DNA from: Sphagnum magellanicum
Taxonomy: Eukaryota; Streptophyta; Sphagnopsida; Sphagnales; Sphagnaceae
NCBI GenBank assembly: GCA_021904315.1
Contig: CM038925.1
Coordinates: 8,620,501-8,684,500, forward strand
Length of the DNA: 64,000 bases
Direction of reading: 5' to 3'
The stretch's first letter is position 1. Every line of letters begins with the position of its first letter. Under the pieces are notes generated by a model. It was not told the DNA's origin. It worked only from the letters and a program-made list of their open reading frames with translations, and ran no database searches. The translations under genes and the position numbers were made by a program. Of this stretch, positions 12,390 to 25,951 are shown one piece after another.

Positions 12390-13849
12390 ATTTGAATCAT
12401 AATTGTTTTGTATTTCGTCAAAATCTACTTTGCAGGTGAGAGCATTGAAATCTAATGTGTCTTCATGTTGCAAAGAATCTTCAAGGCCTTTTGCTCCAAA
12501 AATTCTCCAAGCTCGCATCTATCTAGATGTCGTTTAGGAGATAGAGAATAATAGGTGTAGATTGATTGTAACATTGTTTCAATCTTAAACACCAAAGGTT
12601 GTTTTAATAATGTTTATATTGCCAGGTTTGTTTAGTGTGCAACACAATGTACCCCTAGCATGTAGGGGGCAAATTTCTCATTCAATTGTGTTGTAACACC
12701 ACTTTTTACACCTTGGAAAACTCAAGTTCCATTTGCACCAAAATTTATGAATTTTGAAATAAGGTCAAATTATAACAAACCCCCATATTGAAGCACATTA
12801 TCCATTATAACCTTTGTGAAATAATCTATATTACCATCATTGATCAAATGTTCCAAGGTTAATAAAACAAGGTTGCGCTTCCAGCATACAACAAAGTACA
12901 CATGAAAACCCAACCAAGATTGGAAGTCCACAATGGTAACCTCATCAACATAGATAAAAATGAGCCTTGTTTTCTGAACAACCATTCATGTGTTTATGAG
13001 CACAATCTTGTGCATGCATTTAACCATGATTTAAACACTTGAATCACTCCAATGGGGTTGCGAGTTATTTGGCACTTTGACAAAAACAAACAATTGCTGC
13101 ATGTTCTCATAATCTATAAGTGGGTGTTTTGCTATAGAAGGTGGAAAATTGTCACAAATTGCAAAAGCTTTTGCTTCTTTTTAATGTGCAAACTAGCATT
13201 AACTTGGTCAATTACAGAACCTTTTGCATGCATTATAGCAAACTATTATTTTCTTTTAGCATGTTAGCTATTCAAATTCATAAAATACTTTCCCACCTTC
13301 ACACTAGGCTTTGCAACAATAACCTTTCGTCATCCAACATGTTTATGTAAGCTATCAAACTTTGAAACAAACAACTTGTCTTTTTTCTCAAACTACAAAC
13401 CTTACACTTCACCATGGAGATCTTGGAGGAGTTGGTCAATGTTGGTACAACAGATAACTTCACAAAGTTTTATTGGTTTAGGTTTAATTGCCATGGTCAA
13501 TAAAACTTGCCATTTGGACCCATCACTACCTTTGTTGAAGGCAATTTTGTAGCCCAAATATTTTGAAACACTCTGTTAAATTCCCATTCGACCTTTCTGG
13601 CTTTCTTTGGTTTTGGAACAATAGGGTCAGAATTAAGTGAAATAGGTTCTTTAGCACCAACAATAGTGCTTATGTTAGAAACACTAGTTGTAAATAAGGA
13701 TTTGCTACTACATCTTGTAATTCTAGGGAGGGGGGCAACAAAATACTTGTTTTTGCCACAATAAACTTGGAGCTAGAAGAAGGATTGACAGAAATTAGAG
13801 AAAAAATGTGCTTGAACTTAAAATTTGTAAGGGGTTTTAGTGGAGCCAT
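12390..13849 (-). mobile_element. hAT-like transposase fossil (minus strand)
   Basis: A possible Met start lies at 13849. Further along is a Cys pair in 'KCKVCSLRKK' (near 13385-13410), as in BED-type fingers. The 71-codon open stretch 12985-12770 has 'VDEVTIVDFQSWLGFHVY', as expected for the first catalytic Asp region. Just beyond it come 'FINFGANGT' and 'VFQGVKSGVTTQLN', then 'GVHCVAH' near 12640, then 'LCNMKTHWISMLSPAK'-type sequence. These are landmarks of the hAT-like zinc-finger transposases common in plants. Several stops interrupt the frame. It belongs to the same family as the copy at 20440-22955. Confidence 0.65.
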
Positions 13850-14195
13850 TAAAGATGGTGTGTAAGAAAACTAGCTGATAATTCCAAAAGATGTGAACAA
13901 AAAACAAACCAAAAAAATAAAAATAAAATAAAAAAAATGAAAACCAAAACAATTCAAGTGCAAAGGTTTAGGGAATCCAAAAACCTAAAACAAACCTAAA
14001 ACTCCAAGAGTTTAAGAAGATGTCGATGAACATTGAAAACCCTTTCAGTTTGCACAAAGGTTAAATGTTTTAGCTCAATACCTGAGTATGCAAATCACCC
14101 ATGGCAAAGGAGGAAAATTTAGATTGTTTTCGTTGACACATTCAAGTAACACAAAATTGCAAACAATGTTCATTGGTCCAAAGTCACTAAACGTG

Positions 14196-14440
14196 AAGCT
14201 TGATTCTCATAAATCTGCAATGTCCAAATTGCAAATTCTAAACACAACCTACTTAAGTAGCAAGCTTAATGCAAGATGCCAATTCCTGGCTTCAACAACA
14301 AGAAACCAAACAATCATTGAACCTAAAGCTTGATTTTCCAAGTCTATAACATCTAAACTGCAAACTCTAAACCCAAACTACTTAAGCAATAAGCTTATAC
14401 AAGATCTTGGCTTTAATAATAGGAAAGCAACAAAAACAAA
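14196..14440. repeat. 130-bp diverged tandem duplication
   Basis: Two copies start at 14196 and 14326, both with aagcttgatt. Each carries 'caaa.tctaaac.caa.ctacttaag.a' followed by 'aagctta'. The copies differ by scattered substitutions, so the event is not recent. Confidence 0.75.
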
Positions 14441-14449
14441 CTCAAATGG

Positions 14450-16590
14450 CAAGGAAGATTTTTTGCTCATCTTAAAACTCTAGAACTTGTGGTCCTTGTG
14501 TAGTAGCTGTTGTGCTCCAATGGCGGCTACAAACTTCAAACCATTGATGCTTAGGAGCTGCCGGTAAAAAAAGTAAGACCTAAACAAGTAGAGGTGACAT
14601 CTTGTTGAAACAGGTCAAAATTGGAGGCAACATTGTGGCGGAGTTGATAAAAAAGGGAGCAGCAACATTACAACTCTGTTTTATAAAACCTCACGAACAC
14701 AAAAGCACTTGTAATAGCGCAATGGCAACTTTTGATGTGCCTCTTTTGAAAGGTCACATCTTGTGGTCCTCTTGCATTGTACAATCTGACAACCATTTTT
14801 GTTGTTGATAGAAAATGTAGCCCTTTTCTTTTCTAAAGGGACATTGGATGGCAGTGATTTGGACAAAATAACGGCCCTGATTTAGGGCAGGGAGGTAGAA
14901 AGGTTTTTTTTCAGGTCAAAAACATGCAAAATTTCACCACTAAAAAAAAACTGCTGGCTTCACTAGGTGTTACTCCTCTAAACTGGCATGACAAAAAATT
15001 AATTGGCAATTCACAAATGATATTCCAAAATGTGTGCTTGTTATTTTTTGGGCTAAAATACTTGTAAGATAAAAAGAAAAAATATGCTTTCACACATGAT
15101 TCAAACTGGGAAACAAAACCAATGGTGAATAACATGTTTGTTCAATTTGTTGTTGGAGCTACAAAATATTAATTAGGAATTTTGATATTAAAAGCAATTC
15201 CATTCCACATAGGTAATTAAAAAAAGGAGAGAAAAAATAATGGACATATGTTGGGCACCAAAATAGAAGATGGGTTTTGGAGAAAGAGATTGCTTCGCGT
15301 TTGTCTTGAAGAAGATTTAAAGCCCTTAAAATGGAATATGTTGTTGTATGCATGCCCTCTAAGAAAAAAAATATCATTTACCAACAAAACCCTCTCATTT
15401 CATTTTACTATGGCTACCCTTGGCAAGAACATGAGACTTCACATGTGTTTACAATTGTCAATTCCAAACTTTGGCTCAGTTGCAAGGTATCCACACCAGC
15501 CAAATATTGGGGGAAAAAAATTTAGTAGATATTGAAACCATTGAAAACATGTTCTTAGATATGAAACTAAAATCACACAATAGAGATATCCATGGTCAGG
15601 AAAAGACAACACCAGTAACCTGAGTTTGGTCATACACAGGGTGAGATTCCAAAAAAACCTGCAAAAAAGGTACATTAGCATTCAACGGGGGGTGAAGCTC
15701 AGGAATTTCCTAAGTTTCACCTTGTCTTTCTTCTTTTTTGAGCACCTCCACTGCTGTTACATAGATTTTTACTGCTCCTACCTGTACAGCTACTATAATT
15801 CCTCTCGAACCTTGTGCATTAAATGCTGAGATTCAGCATTTCATACTGAGTTGTAACATTTCATACTGAGATTTAATAAAATATCCTTACTTTCGGATAC
15901 CACTAAAAAAGGGGTTAGGGGGTGAAAGGAGGCCCAAAGACAGGGTAAAGACAGGGTGACTTTGCGGATTTCTCTAATATGCTGCATTTATTTATGCCAC
16001 AAAATGGTTGTGGACTTACATTTTTATGACATTGCTAGGAATAGTCATGCAAGTTTGTAACACTGATTTGATCAAGAATGAAATTACTTTCATGAGTCAT
16101 ATTCAACTACACTTAATGGCATTAGTCAAGGGTAACAAACTAAAATTTTGCATATAATCTAGAGACTATTGTTTGTCATAGTATTTGTGTCAAATTATCT
16201 TTATTTTTGTCATCTTTCTTTTGAAAAAAATGTAAACTTATCAAAGGTGTGGAGCAACTCAGTTATTCTAATTTGAATATAGACAATGCTTGATCAAATA
16301 CATTAAAGAAGGTAGATTATTTATATTGCATTGTATCACATTGATGAAAGCTTGGCTTTATTATAAAGTATTATACCAAAGCTCTGTCAAATGCATTTCA
16401 CCCATATCAACACAATGTTATGTGTTTAGTCCAATGCCACAAAAGGCCATCGTAGTAAATTCAAATTGAGTATCTATATCTACTTCTTTGGAATTGTTCA
16501 AGACAATTGAGGGGGAAGTGCCATGATCTAAAACAAACATCACCTTTGGCCAACAAATGTCAAACCCAAAACTCAACGTAGTGAAACAAA
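14450..16590. other. AT-rich intergenic, no gene seen
   Basis: Short open frames at 14602-15829 show no recognisable domain. They lie in low-complexity AT-rich sequence on both strands. Nothing else could be identified. Confidence 0.45.
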
Positions 16591-16594
16591 ACCT

Positions 16595-16686
16595 CAAGAC
16601 CCAAAGCTCTACAAAACTATCAATTGCAAAACTCTTAGTACAAGACCCAAAGCTCTACAAAACTATCAATTGCAAAACTCTTAGTA
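16595..16686. repeat. 46-bp exact tandem duplication
   Basis: Two identical 46-bp units (beginning caagacccaaagctctac) run head to tail at 16595-16640 and 16641-16686. The identity points to a recent duplication, or recent conversion, in an otherwise featureless region. Confidence 0.95.
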
Positions 16687-16689
16687 CAA

Positions 16690-18110
16690 AAGACAATGGG
16701 TAGTATGGGGGAAAAAAAAGAAAAATCTTGTTTTTCATTATTTCTTTTCAAAATCACATCTTATTTCTTTATAGGAAAGTGATTTTTTTTTTTTTTGGTG
16801 AAAGGCTTTGCATCTAGTACATTTTCTTGGGTCACACCCTTGGTTTTACTATGCATAAAAAAGAAAGCATGTTGCTCAGAGTGGAATGATACAAAACAAA
16901 GTGCTTGATGGGTCACCATCCCTTCCATGTGCAATAGTAAAGTTATCCCAAGTAGGTACTATGTGTTACCAAGTAAATAATCATTTCAACATTATTCACA
17001 TACATTTTCAATAGAACAATAGCATTGCAAGAGACTCCTAGTGTTTTCAAAATACCAAACAAAACATGTTAAGATTCATGAAGCACTAGTAGACAAGAGA
17101 GTACTCGTCAAAGGATGCACTCCCACTAGGAAATGACCAATCCTATATGATTCATGTGGCACATCCAAATTTTGCTAGTTGATCCAAAGTTGATTCGCAA
17201 TCTCTCTTTTGTTGTTTAATAGGGAGAAAGAAGGCCAATGTTTTCCCATTTGCATTTAACCATGTCCCCCTCCCCCCACCCCCCTCCCCTTACTTGCTTA
17301 CATATTCCCCACGAATGGAAGGCCAAGGTTCAAAACCCTATGGTCGACAAGAATGAAATGCTTCTAACCACATGTTCTTTGTACACTAGTTACATGCATC
17401 CCAATATCTTCAAGTGGTATTTGTGCACTTTGTTGGGTGTTGGAAATGTGTAGCATACCTACATATGATTTACCAATAATTTTTTTAAAAATTTTGTATA
17501 TTTGATCTTGAAGTCCTTTGGATTTTGATTGCCTATCATAACACAAGTGTGTCAAGCCAAGAGTAACAACACTTGGTACACCTAAATTTGATTCTTAAGA
17601 ATTCCCAAAAGCAAAACCTATTAAATTACAAGAAAAAAATTAATTTGATTTTTAGAGATACTGAAAATTGTTGAAAACTTTGTGAAAATTCTACTTTAAA
17701 ACTCTTATTTGTTAAAAAAACATTTTAGGACATTACATCTCAACCCTTCAAAATTATAGGGAGCAATGTTGTTTCTCCTCACCAATTTTGTCAACAAACA
17801 AATTGGGAAACTTTTGGAAATTTTTTGTCAAATTTCTAATGTCACAAAATTGAAAAAAGAAAAAAAAGAAAAACACTTGATTCTACATGTAAAATTACAA
17901 TGTGCTAAACAAGTGGGCATCTATTTAATTTTTTATTGGAGGCTAATTTAGGATTTATTTTGTTGCCAAGTGACAAAATAAATTTTTCATTAACTATGTT
18001 TTAATTTTCAGGCTATTTTTCTCTTCCAAATTCATCAGATTTAAAAATTTGACAACAGCATGCTCCATGTATAAACCTAAGGACCACGATTTAGTTAATT
18101 AAGCTGCATG
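16690..18110. other. AT-rich intergenic, no gene seen
   Basis: No domain-bearing open frame was found. A homopolymeric T run lies near 16785. Confidence 0.5.
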
Positions 18111-18114
18111 AGGG

Positions 18115-18320
18115 TCATCTGACCCTTGGATCCTCTTCAGGCCACTTTAGAGCCAATGGGTGGCGCGCCCTTGTGGGCCAGTTTGAGACCAAGGGGAGGG
18201 AGGGATTAACCCTACCCAGACATGCCCTATTTGGTCCAGCCATAGGAGGAGGGTCCCCAAAGGCACACAGGCAGGCCAGACAGCCTACTCCCCCATTTGA
18301 GCCTGGTGGGACCACTAGGT
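18115..18320. other. GC-rich patch in AT-rich surroundings
   Basis: About 200 bp of distinctly GC-rich sequence with a 66-codon open frame on the minus strand. The translation (Pro/Gly/Cys-rich) matches no family I know. It is followed by telomere-like 'aaaccctaaaccctaacccc' near 18398. It may be a scrap of a transposed promoter or element rather than a gene. Confidence 0.4.
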
Positions 18321-18514
18321 TGGCAGGACTTTAGAAGCAGTCAAGAGCAAGTTGCCCCAAAAAAACCCCCAAGATTAAAAGTCCAAATTCTTAAACCCTA
18401 AACCCTAACCCCTACTTTCATCAACAGGGCCACTTACTTTCCCTTATTTCTTATAACTAGAATGAAAGGGGAAAGAAGTGAAAAGCAACCAAGTATATTA
18501 ACAAGGAATAACAA

Positions 18515-19062
18515 GGGGTGTGTCACACTGTGGCCTTGCCATTTACATTAAAAAGTATCTTCATGCAAACGAAGAATTATGGAAACTCAAATATTTCACC
18601 ATGCAAAAACATACCTAATCTTCAAAAAATCCTCTAAAAGAAAAACAAAATCCTTCAAGATATAATAATCTCAAGTTTCAACACAAGCCAAAAATATCAT
18701 TTTTCAAGGACCCTCAGATAAAAATAAACCTATTATTACCTAGGGGCCAAAATGATGAAACCCTGCCAAACTTCATAAAAAGAAAGCACCCAAGAAAGGG
18801 AGAGAAAAAGAAACAAGAGGCAAGACTGAAAGTCCAGGCAAACAAACAGCCCAAAAAAGACGGGCCACCAGGAGGAAAGGGAAACACTAAGAACCAAACC
18901 CTTCTCCAGTCATATGGAGCACATCAACTAAAGAAAGGGCAGGTGAACCACATAAAACTCCAAGCCTAGAAGAACTCTCCCCTGCAATGGCCATCTCGAG
19001 ACAGGGGCCAAAATCCTTTAAGCTACTATACTCTATAATGAATCTCAACACAATATCCAACT
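18515..19062. repeat. Dispersed repeat family A, copy 1 (interrupted)
   Basis: The segment from 'ggggtgtgtcacactgtggc' (18515) to about 18765 matches the copy at 25246 and the right arm of the foldback at 35993-36557. About 235 bp of unrelated purine-rich sequence follow. The family then resumes at 19003 with 'aggggccaaaatcctttaag' and ends in 'actctataatgaatct.aacacaatatc'. The inner segment is either an insertion or a replaced stretch. Confidence 0.8.
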
Positions 19063-20435
19063 TTCGAAAGTTTTACCTTAAAATAAATTTCACATTAGGT
19101 GAACCATAGTTAGATGTACAACATCTTATCTATTGCCAGGGCCAGTGCGTTTGCGATGCCTTGTTTTGTTATGTGACCCCACCTAATCGGGTCCCAAACT
19201 ATGGTGCCTTTCATTGCGTTTCTAGTACCATAAGAAAGCCCTCACCTCAACAAGGTGTTATACATATTTGGTGTTTCTCAATTTTCAGACGCACTGAGCA
19301 AGAGTTATTGAATTTAGAGTGATTTTTGTCTTTGAAAATTAATTAGTTTCTTTTTAAAATAAAATTTTCCAATGAAGGTTTTTTTTTGAAAGTTGTGTAC
19401 CTTAGCGTCTTGAAGAGGTTTATCTTAGAATCTCTTAACAGCTGTATATTGTAGTAGCTTTTATGTTTAGTTGAATGTTTTAAACATTACATGTTTAAAT
19501 GTTGAAATTTAAGGATTTATTATAAAGGAGGGCAAAATAGAAAAATGGGTGGAAACCCTAGAGCTCCTTGCTTCCCACCATCGCAAAGCAAGTATTCTAT
19601 AATTGGCGACATTTTTCTAGATCTATAATTTAGTGAAACATTATGTCTCCTCCATTTTTGCAAAAAGAAGACTTAGTAGGAAATGCTATAAAAAGGTCTC
19701 ATTATTTTAAATAGGTTCAAAATCCAAAGATCCAAAGAAAGAAATTGCCATATTTTATTTTCAAATTTTCATAAATTAAAATTTTTAATTTTTGAAGTGG
19801 AATTTGAGAAATAGAATAAATTTTCAACATTCAAGTGCCAGACCTAAAAAGATCATGGATGGTATTAAAATAAGTGTTGATGCAAAAATGATTTTTTCAT
19901 AATTATAACTTTGAAATTAAGCTCAAATTGCCCCAAATAATATTGGTTTGAATGACATTCCAAGAGGTTTAATATACTTAGGCCAACATCACAAGGGCCC
20001 ACTAATTTTCATTGTAATAAAACATTGCAACATAGAGGAGATGAGATTGGGGGGCAGGCGGGGGGAGGGATTTGTGATATTAACACAATTGTATCAAAGT
20101 TATGGCTAACATTACCAAATCAATGCCAACTCCTCAATTGAGGTTAGAAGTTAAACCTTAGGAAATTTTTAATTTGGCAAGCTAATAATCCTCAATTAAC
20201 CATGTCAAATCTTATTGTTATTACAAATAAAATTATGAAAGTTCCAACGCATGAAAGGACACAAAATGTCTTATTAAACTTTTGCCTATTTAAATACTAA
20301 AATTTGACCTAGTTTTGTCACCCAAAAACTAAATGAATTGGAGTTCAAATCCCTTGCAATAAAGCCCCCATAAATTTGAATGAACTTTTCAAGTTCAACT
20401 AGGCTAAGGATTCCTAACATGTTGTTAATGTTTTA
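19063..20435. other. Intergenic, no gene seen
   Basis: AT-rich sequence with no recognisable coding domain on either strand, ahead of the second hAT-like remnant. Confidence 0.5.
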
Positions 20436-20439
20436 CTAG

Positions 20440-22955
20440 GTTAAGGATTGTCATCAATGTGCTAAAAAAGAATTGTTATATGTTTGCAAAAGTGAGGAAA
20501 GCAAAGTGGCCTCATGTGCCACAATTTTCGAGGCTTCATGTGTCACAATTTTCTACATATTCCAAGAGGGAAAGCCCATTATTGAATATTGGAGCATGAA
20601 GGGCTTCCTATAATTTTCTCACTAAAGAAAGTTTATCCATAAAAGCACTAGTGTGATAATATTTGTTGGTCCTTTATTGAAATAAATGTGTGCAACATTA
20701 TTAAAGCAACCAATGCAAAGGCTATGAAAGCAACAAATTACATCTCCATATTTTGTGATGATGTTATAGTTACAAGTGTTGATAATGAAAGTTGGACCTT
20801 GTCCTTATATGCATATGTCATCCAAGAATGGTCCTAGATTCCAATTTTAATCTTGACTCGCTCATGAATCAAGGGTGAAAGGTTTGATGTTAGAAATTTA
20901 ATTAAAGTAATCATTTGAGTATGCCTTGTGGATTGTTGATGGTTCAACATGTGAATTGATATCCTTCAAGTTCATATGTTTTAAAGCTAATGGTGTGAAT
21001 GTTTTTCAAGATGCCAAAACTAGAGTTAATACATAGCAAATTCAATTGGATCATGTTCTTCACATGCAAGGTAACAACTTCATGGCCCATCCAATTAATC
21101 TTGTCATGCAAGTTTTATTTAAGTTGAACATGGTTTTAAGTTGAAAAACTTGCTCCAAACCTTACATGTATGTCATAGTAAAAGCTTTAAGAAATACTTG
21201 GAACTTAACAAGCTTTTAACATCATGAAAAATTATGGTAATTAATGAATGTTAAAACAAGATGGAATTCTAATCCTAAAACCCATAAAGATGGTGTTGAA
21301 TGAATACCCCACTCTAGTGGTCAAAATGGTTTTGGATGCTTCTAATAACAATCCTAACAAGTTCACTTTTGAATTGTTAATTATATGTGATATTAAGTTC
21401 TTATATGGGTTGGCAAACTTGCTACCAAATTTGTTGGAAGAAATTAATAGTTTGATGAAATTGGCCTAATTCAAGGTGTTTTTATTTGGGTGAAAGCATG
21501 GTAAAGTATATTAAATAAGTTAATAAACAAAAAGTGAGTTTTTAAATGAATTTTTTAAAACGTAATTACAAGAAAATATATTCAAAATTTATTAAAGTTT
21601 CATTATGAAACCATTGTGCATTCCACTAAATTTATAATAATAAGTTGAATACAAAATTTGAAAAACTTTTAATAAAAACTTTTGAAATTGACTAGTAAAA
21701 ATGGTGTTCAAAAGTTTTTTTCATTATAAAACTTCATGAAATAAATATGTACCAAATAAGAATATAATTATCATTGTATATTCAAGTACATAATTTAAAA
21801 AAATTGTGATTTCTTTTTGTTAAAACATATTTGAAACAAATGTTACATTACAAAAGGTGAACTTCAAAGGATACTTGCATTTTAAAAAACTCACTTGCAA
21901 CATATATTCAACCTATTTTTACAATGCAAACTTGGAAAATAAAGTATAATAGTGAATTTTTTATTCTTTATGTATCATTTAAGTAAAAACATTGAATATA
22001 CAATTATTTTATGATGAATTTTGTTGTTACTGATTGTTGGTTTGATAATTAAACTATAAAGTTAACATTTAAGTTCATTTGTTCACATTCATTTTAATTA
22101 TGTACTAACAAGCAAATTTTGTTTAGCAAATTTTTTTTGCACTTTTTGGATTTTGATGTTGCCTTCAAGTCCAATGGGTTTTATCCTTCAAGTTTTTGGT
22201 GAAATCTTCCCATGGTCTTTGCATCATGTGATGGTTAACAAATTTGAATATTTGTATGGAGGATCTAACCTTTGATTCCAATGGACAACACATATGAGCA
22301 TTTAAACAAATTTGGACCAACCAAAAAATTTATGTTGTGAGTTTTGTGACTAAAGAGGTGCACATTCAAGTAGTGGAAAATATAGAAACTCAAGTGAAAG
22401 AAGTAATTGAATAACCAATTATTAATCTTATTTTATTTCACATGATTTGATGGAAGCTTAAGGGGTGGTTTTCTCGAGTAATCTTAAATGTCAATGGTAG
22501 ATTATGATGAGTCCTTCAAGAAACACATTAGTTTAATTAAAGCCAAATATTGCCACCTAAGAAGATTGGGCATGAACAAACCTAACCACCCAAGGTCTTA
22601 TCTTCTATGTCTTTGAATTTGGAAATGTCATTCTTCTTGAATTAACTATAAAAAACAACGTTATTTTAGCTATGGGCCTCCTTACACCATAAATCCTATA
22701 ACCTAACTTTGGATATTTCTATTATCTTCAAAATTGGCAAAAATTGGCATGGTTGAAGTTCTTGATTTTGTTGAGGATAAAAGATGCTTCTATGATTTGA
22801 ATTTCATCAAATCAAAGTTTCTCAATTTACTAACAATGTATTTGGACCTTGTGATTAGGTTGTTTGTTCAACAATTTTACACAATGGAAAATTTTCCATA
22901 CTCAAATACTTACAACTTGGAAAGATATGCAAGTTCGGCATGCCTTTTATAGCTA
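20440..22955 (+). mobile_element. hAT-like transposase fossil (plus strand)
   Basis: Pieces occur in transposase order. First 'KPIIEYWSMKGF' near 20572-20610, then 'WIVDGSTCELISF' near 20930, then 'FKANGVNVFQDAKTRVNT' near 20980-21035, the counterpart of 'FGANGT..VFQGVKSGVT' in the copy at 12390-13849. The open stretch 21248-21469 follows, with 'LLIICDIKFLYGLANLLPNL'. A possible C-terminal dimerisation region at 22734-22952 has 'VEDKRCFYDLNFIKSKFLN' and 'QFYTMENFPYS'. Many stops and frame changes separate the pieces, and 21500-22130 holds AT-rich sequence with no matching code, perhaps an insertion. Confidence 0.6.
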
Positions 22956-25240
22956 ATTTTGATTTTTTTTGGGGGTAAGTACTAAGTTGAAGTTTGATTA
23001 TTTTGTCAATGGTCTCAACAAGTTCGATGTGTCTAAATGTCACATTAAAATTTTAATGTTGCATTGAAAATTTGACTTGGCAGTACTACTAACAAGTTTT
23101 GTTCTTGTGCATAGTTTGTTTGTTTTATTATTTGTTTTGTGCAATATGTATTTGTCACATACGTGTGTAGGGAAGGCTTGTGTTGTAATAAGTAGTTCAA
23201 TGGTACTATCACCAAAAAAGGAGGGGATAATCTAAATAGGAAACCCTTTATATTTGGTTCATAATACCAACATCAAACTTGTTGTAGTGGCTACAACAAG
23301 GTTTGTATCTCAACAATTACAAACAATGTCATATTCCTCATTTTAATTATGTTCAAATTATAAACTAAAAACTTCAAGGGATCATAACTCTCTTGACTTC
23401 CTCTCAAAGGCCCACGGGTCTTGTGGATGTTTACATATGAACATTAACTATATGCACCCATGCCCTTTCCACTAGATTCACTCAGAGGGTAAAAACACAT
23501 TATAATGGATTTATTTAGATGTCACAAAGGCATGACCCATATGCAAGTTGAAAATTCCAACAAAAGTGGACTCAAATAAGTGAAGCTAACTTCTTTCGCT
23601 TCCTAAGTTACAAATAATTACACCAATAACATTAATATTCAATGAAAGATGGACTTTGTAATATAGGTAATTCGTGGGTCACAATCCATAAAAAAATGTG
23701 TTATGGACACATTGGTTATAAGAAAATTGAAGATTTTTTTCACAAATGTGGGACATGTTATACTTTCAAAGGTTATGACACTTGAAATTAAAGTTTTTGG
23801 AAAAATTGAAGTGTATGATGGACTTTATAATTGTTTATTATGTGTAGTAATAGTTTTTTTTTTTTCAAAGTCCATCAAATATTCAAAAGAATTTTTTTCA
23901 TGACCAAAACTAAATGGAGGTGTTGAAAAAGGTTAAAACTAAAGCATCATTAACTTGGACATGGAAAAATATGCCCACTTTAATATCGTTTCAAAGTTTT
24001 TTTGTTTTTGTCCAAATCTGCATTCAAAAATACACTAAAAACTCTCCCAAAATGGATTTTGTGTTTGCTATTTTTGGTCCATTTTAATGTGCTTTCACCT
24101 TAAAATAGAATTGGATAAAGAGACAATCAAATTCTAGAAACCTAGCTCTTCCTTTCACACCCATAATAAACTTGAAATTCCTTTCTCTTTGGAGCTCCCA
24201 CAAATCAGTAAGTATTCTCTTTCTTAAACTTGACCAAACTAATAGGTTCCATTAGAATTCCCAATCCACAAACAAAGCACATGGACTATTCTGAAACCTT
24301 TAGACACTATTATCATCTCCCTTTATTCAGTCCCTACATTTAACATTGTTTAATCCTTTTTTTCCTTGAAGACTACAGTGCAACGGAAAGGAATAGCTTT
24401 AGGCTAGAAGAAGATACAAACAAAGAGGCATTTTTCCTTTCTGTCTTCACAAAAATACACTCCAACACATAGATTTTTGCTTTCTAATTGCAATTGAAAA
24501 TAAAAATTTAGCTTCCTTCTAAAGACTCAAACTATGTTTATAATCCATTCAACTTTCCTTCGCCTCCATCCAATCTCTTGCACCAACTAGTCCTCCGCTA
24601 CATGATCCACATTCCTCATTCAAGAGCCAACCCAATTGCAACAATAAACATGCTCCATCACCAAAGCCAACTTATAAGCTCATCTCCATTGAATTGCAAA
24701 CTTCAAACACCATAAACCTGCAAACAAATAAACAAAACACACCCAAACATAGAAACAAACAACAAACATAGGACTTTTGGCGCTTGCAAAAATGCATGCA
24801 AACAATTGTCCTATTTGTTAGCATCTTGTGTCATCATGAATTTGCTTCTCTCCTTTCATCCACATCCACATATTCATAGAAAATGTTTGACATTAGCTTT
24901 GCGTCAAAGTCAATAATTCTCTCACCCAAAAAGTGAGATTACCAAAATCTCCACCTCAAGGAACTTATTCATTGCCAATAAAATCTCCAAAGCATTTTTA
25001 AATCATTTTTTATGAACCCAAACAAACTTAGCCAAATTAAACTCCATTGCACATTCATCAAAGGTGGTAGCCAAACATTTCATAAACACAAACAAAAACT
25101 GAAAAACAAAAAAGGGGGGATCTTGAAGGTAGAAAGTCAAGTCATCTACCCCTCCCACAAAGGTTTCACCAAACTAAACCCTAAACTTGGCCACTTGGGC
25201 CATGCGCCATCATCCTAGTCAAGAGAGCTACATATTTCTG
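22956..25240. other. AT-rich intergenic, no gene seen
   Basis: Both strands were read without finding a domain. Short open frames near 23703 and 25012 show nothing recognisable. No RNA gene or clear repeat was spotted. Confidence 0.45.
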
Positions 25241-25245
25241 GAAAC

Positions 25246-25525
25246 AAGCGGTGTGTCACACTCTGGCCTTGCCATTTACATTAAAAATATCTTAAAGAAA
25301 AAGGAGAATCATGGAAACTCAAATATTACACCATGCAAAAATATAATCTTTCAAAAATTCTCTAAAAGAAACCAAAATCCTTCAAGATATTATAACTCTA
25401 GAATTAATCTCAAGTTTCAACACAAGCCAAAATATCATCTTTTAAAAATCTTCATATAAAAATAGACCTAGTATTAGCTAGGGGCCAAAATCCCTTAAGC
25501 TATTATCTAAATCTATAATATCCTT
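25246..25525. repeat. Dispersed repeat family A, copy 2
   Basis: It matches copy 1 from 'ggtgtgtcacactctggcct' through 'caagtttcaacacaagccaaa' to 'aggggccaaaatcccttaag', with about one mismatch or small gap every ten bases. The terminal 'actctataatgaatct' part is reduced to 'tctaaatctataatatcc'. It directly precedes the repeat module that begins the Helitron mosaic. Confidence 0.8.
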
Positions 25526-25540
25526 GGGTGGTCGTCCTTT

Positions 25541-25727
25541 CCATCCATCCATCTCGTCATTCGTCCTTTGTCCATCCGTCCTCTGTCCATCCATCCAGTC
25601 GTCCATACGGATCGACACCTGGAAGCTCCGAGGTTGCTGACTGCACATATGTTTCTATTTTGCAACTTGGGGGTCCAAAGAGGTACTTCTATTGGGGGCA
25701 TGCCCTAAAGTTCCAAAACAATTGCAG
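25541..25727. repeat. Repeat module R, left copy
   Basis: It contains 'tcgtcattcgtcctttgtcc', 'gaagctccgaggttgctgac' and 'gggggtccaaagaggtactt', ending 'aaagttccaaaacaat'. The same blocks recur on the other side of the helicase at 29508-30025. Two matching blocks therefore bracket the H+-ATPase/Helitron segment. Confidence 0.8.
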
Positions 25728-25951
25728 GTGGGCCAATTAATATGGCTCCATTAAAATAAATAAAAAAGTTGTGAGGGCACCCATGATGTAATCACAGGGT
25801 GCACCACCTGTCTCTCCCCGTCCTCCCGTCCTTCCTTCCTCCCCCCTGCTCTTGAAACTTGTTGTCACCACCCCCACCCCAACTGCTTTTGGTGTGTGTG
25901 TGTGTGGGTATGGGATGTTTTTATTAAACTTCAATTGGGGACGGGGAACAG

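Noticed and set aside
18115-18315. 66-codon GC-rich minus-strand frame as a gene
   Set aside because: No homology recognised, no signal peptide and no exon context; kept only as a GC-rich patch.
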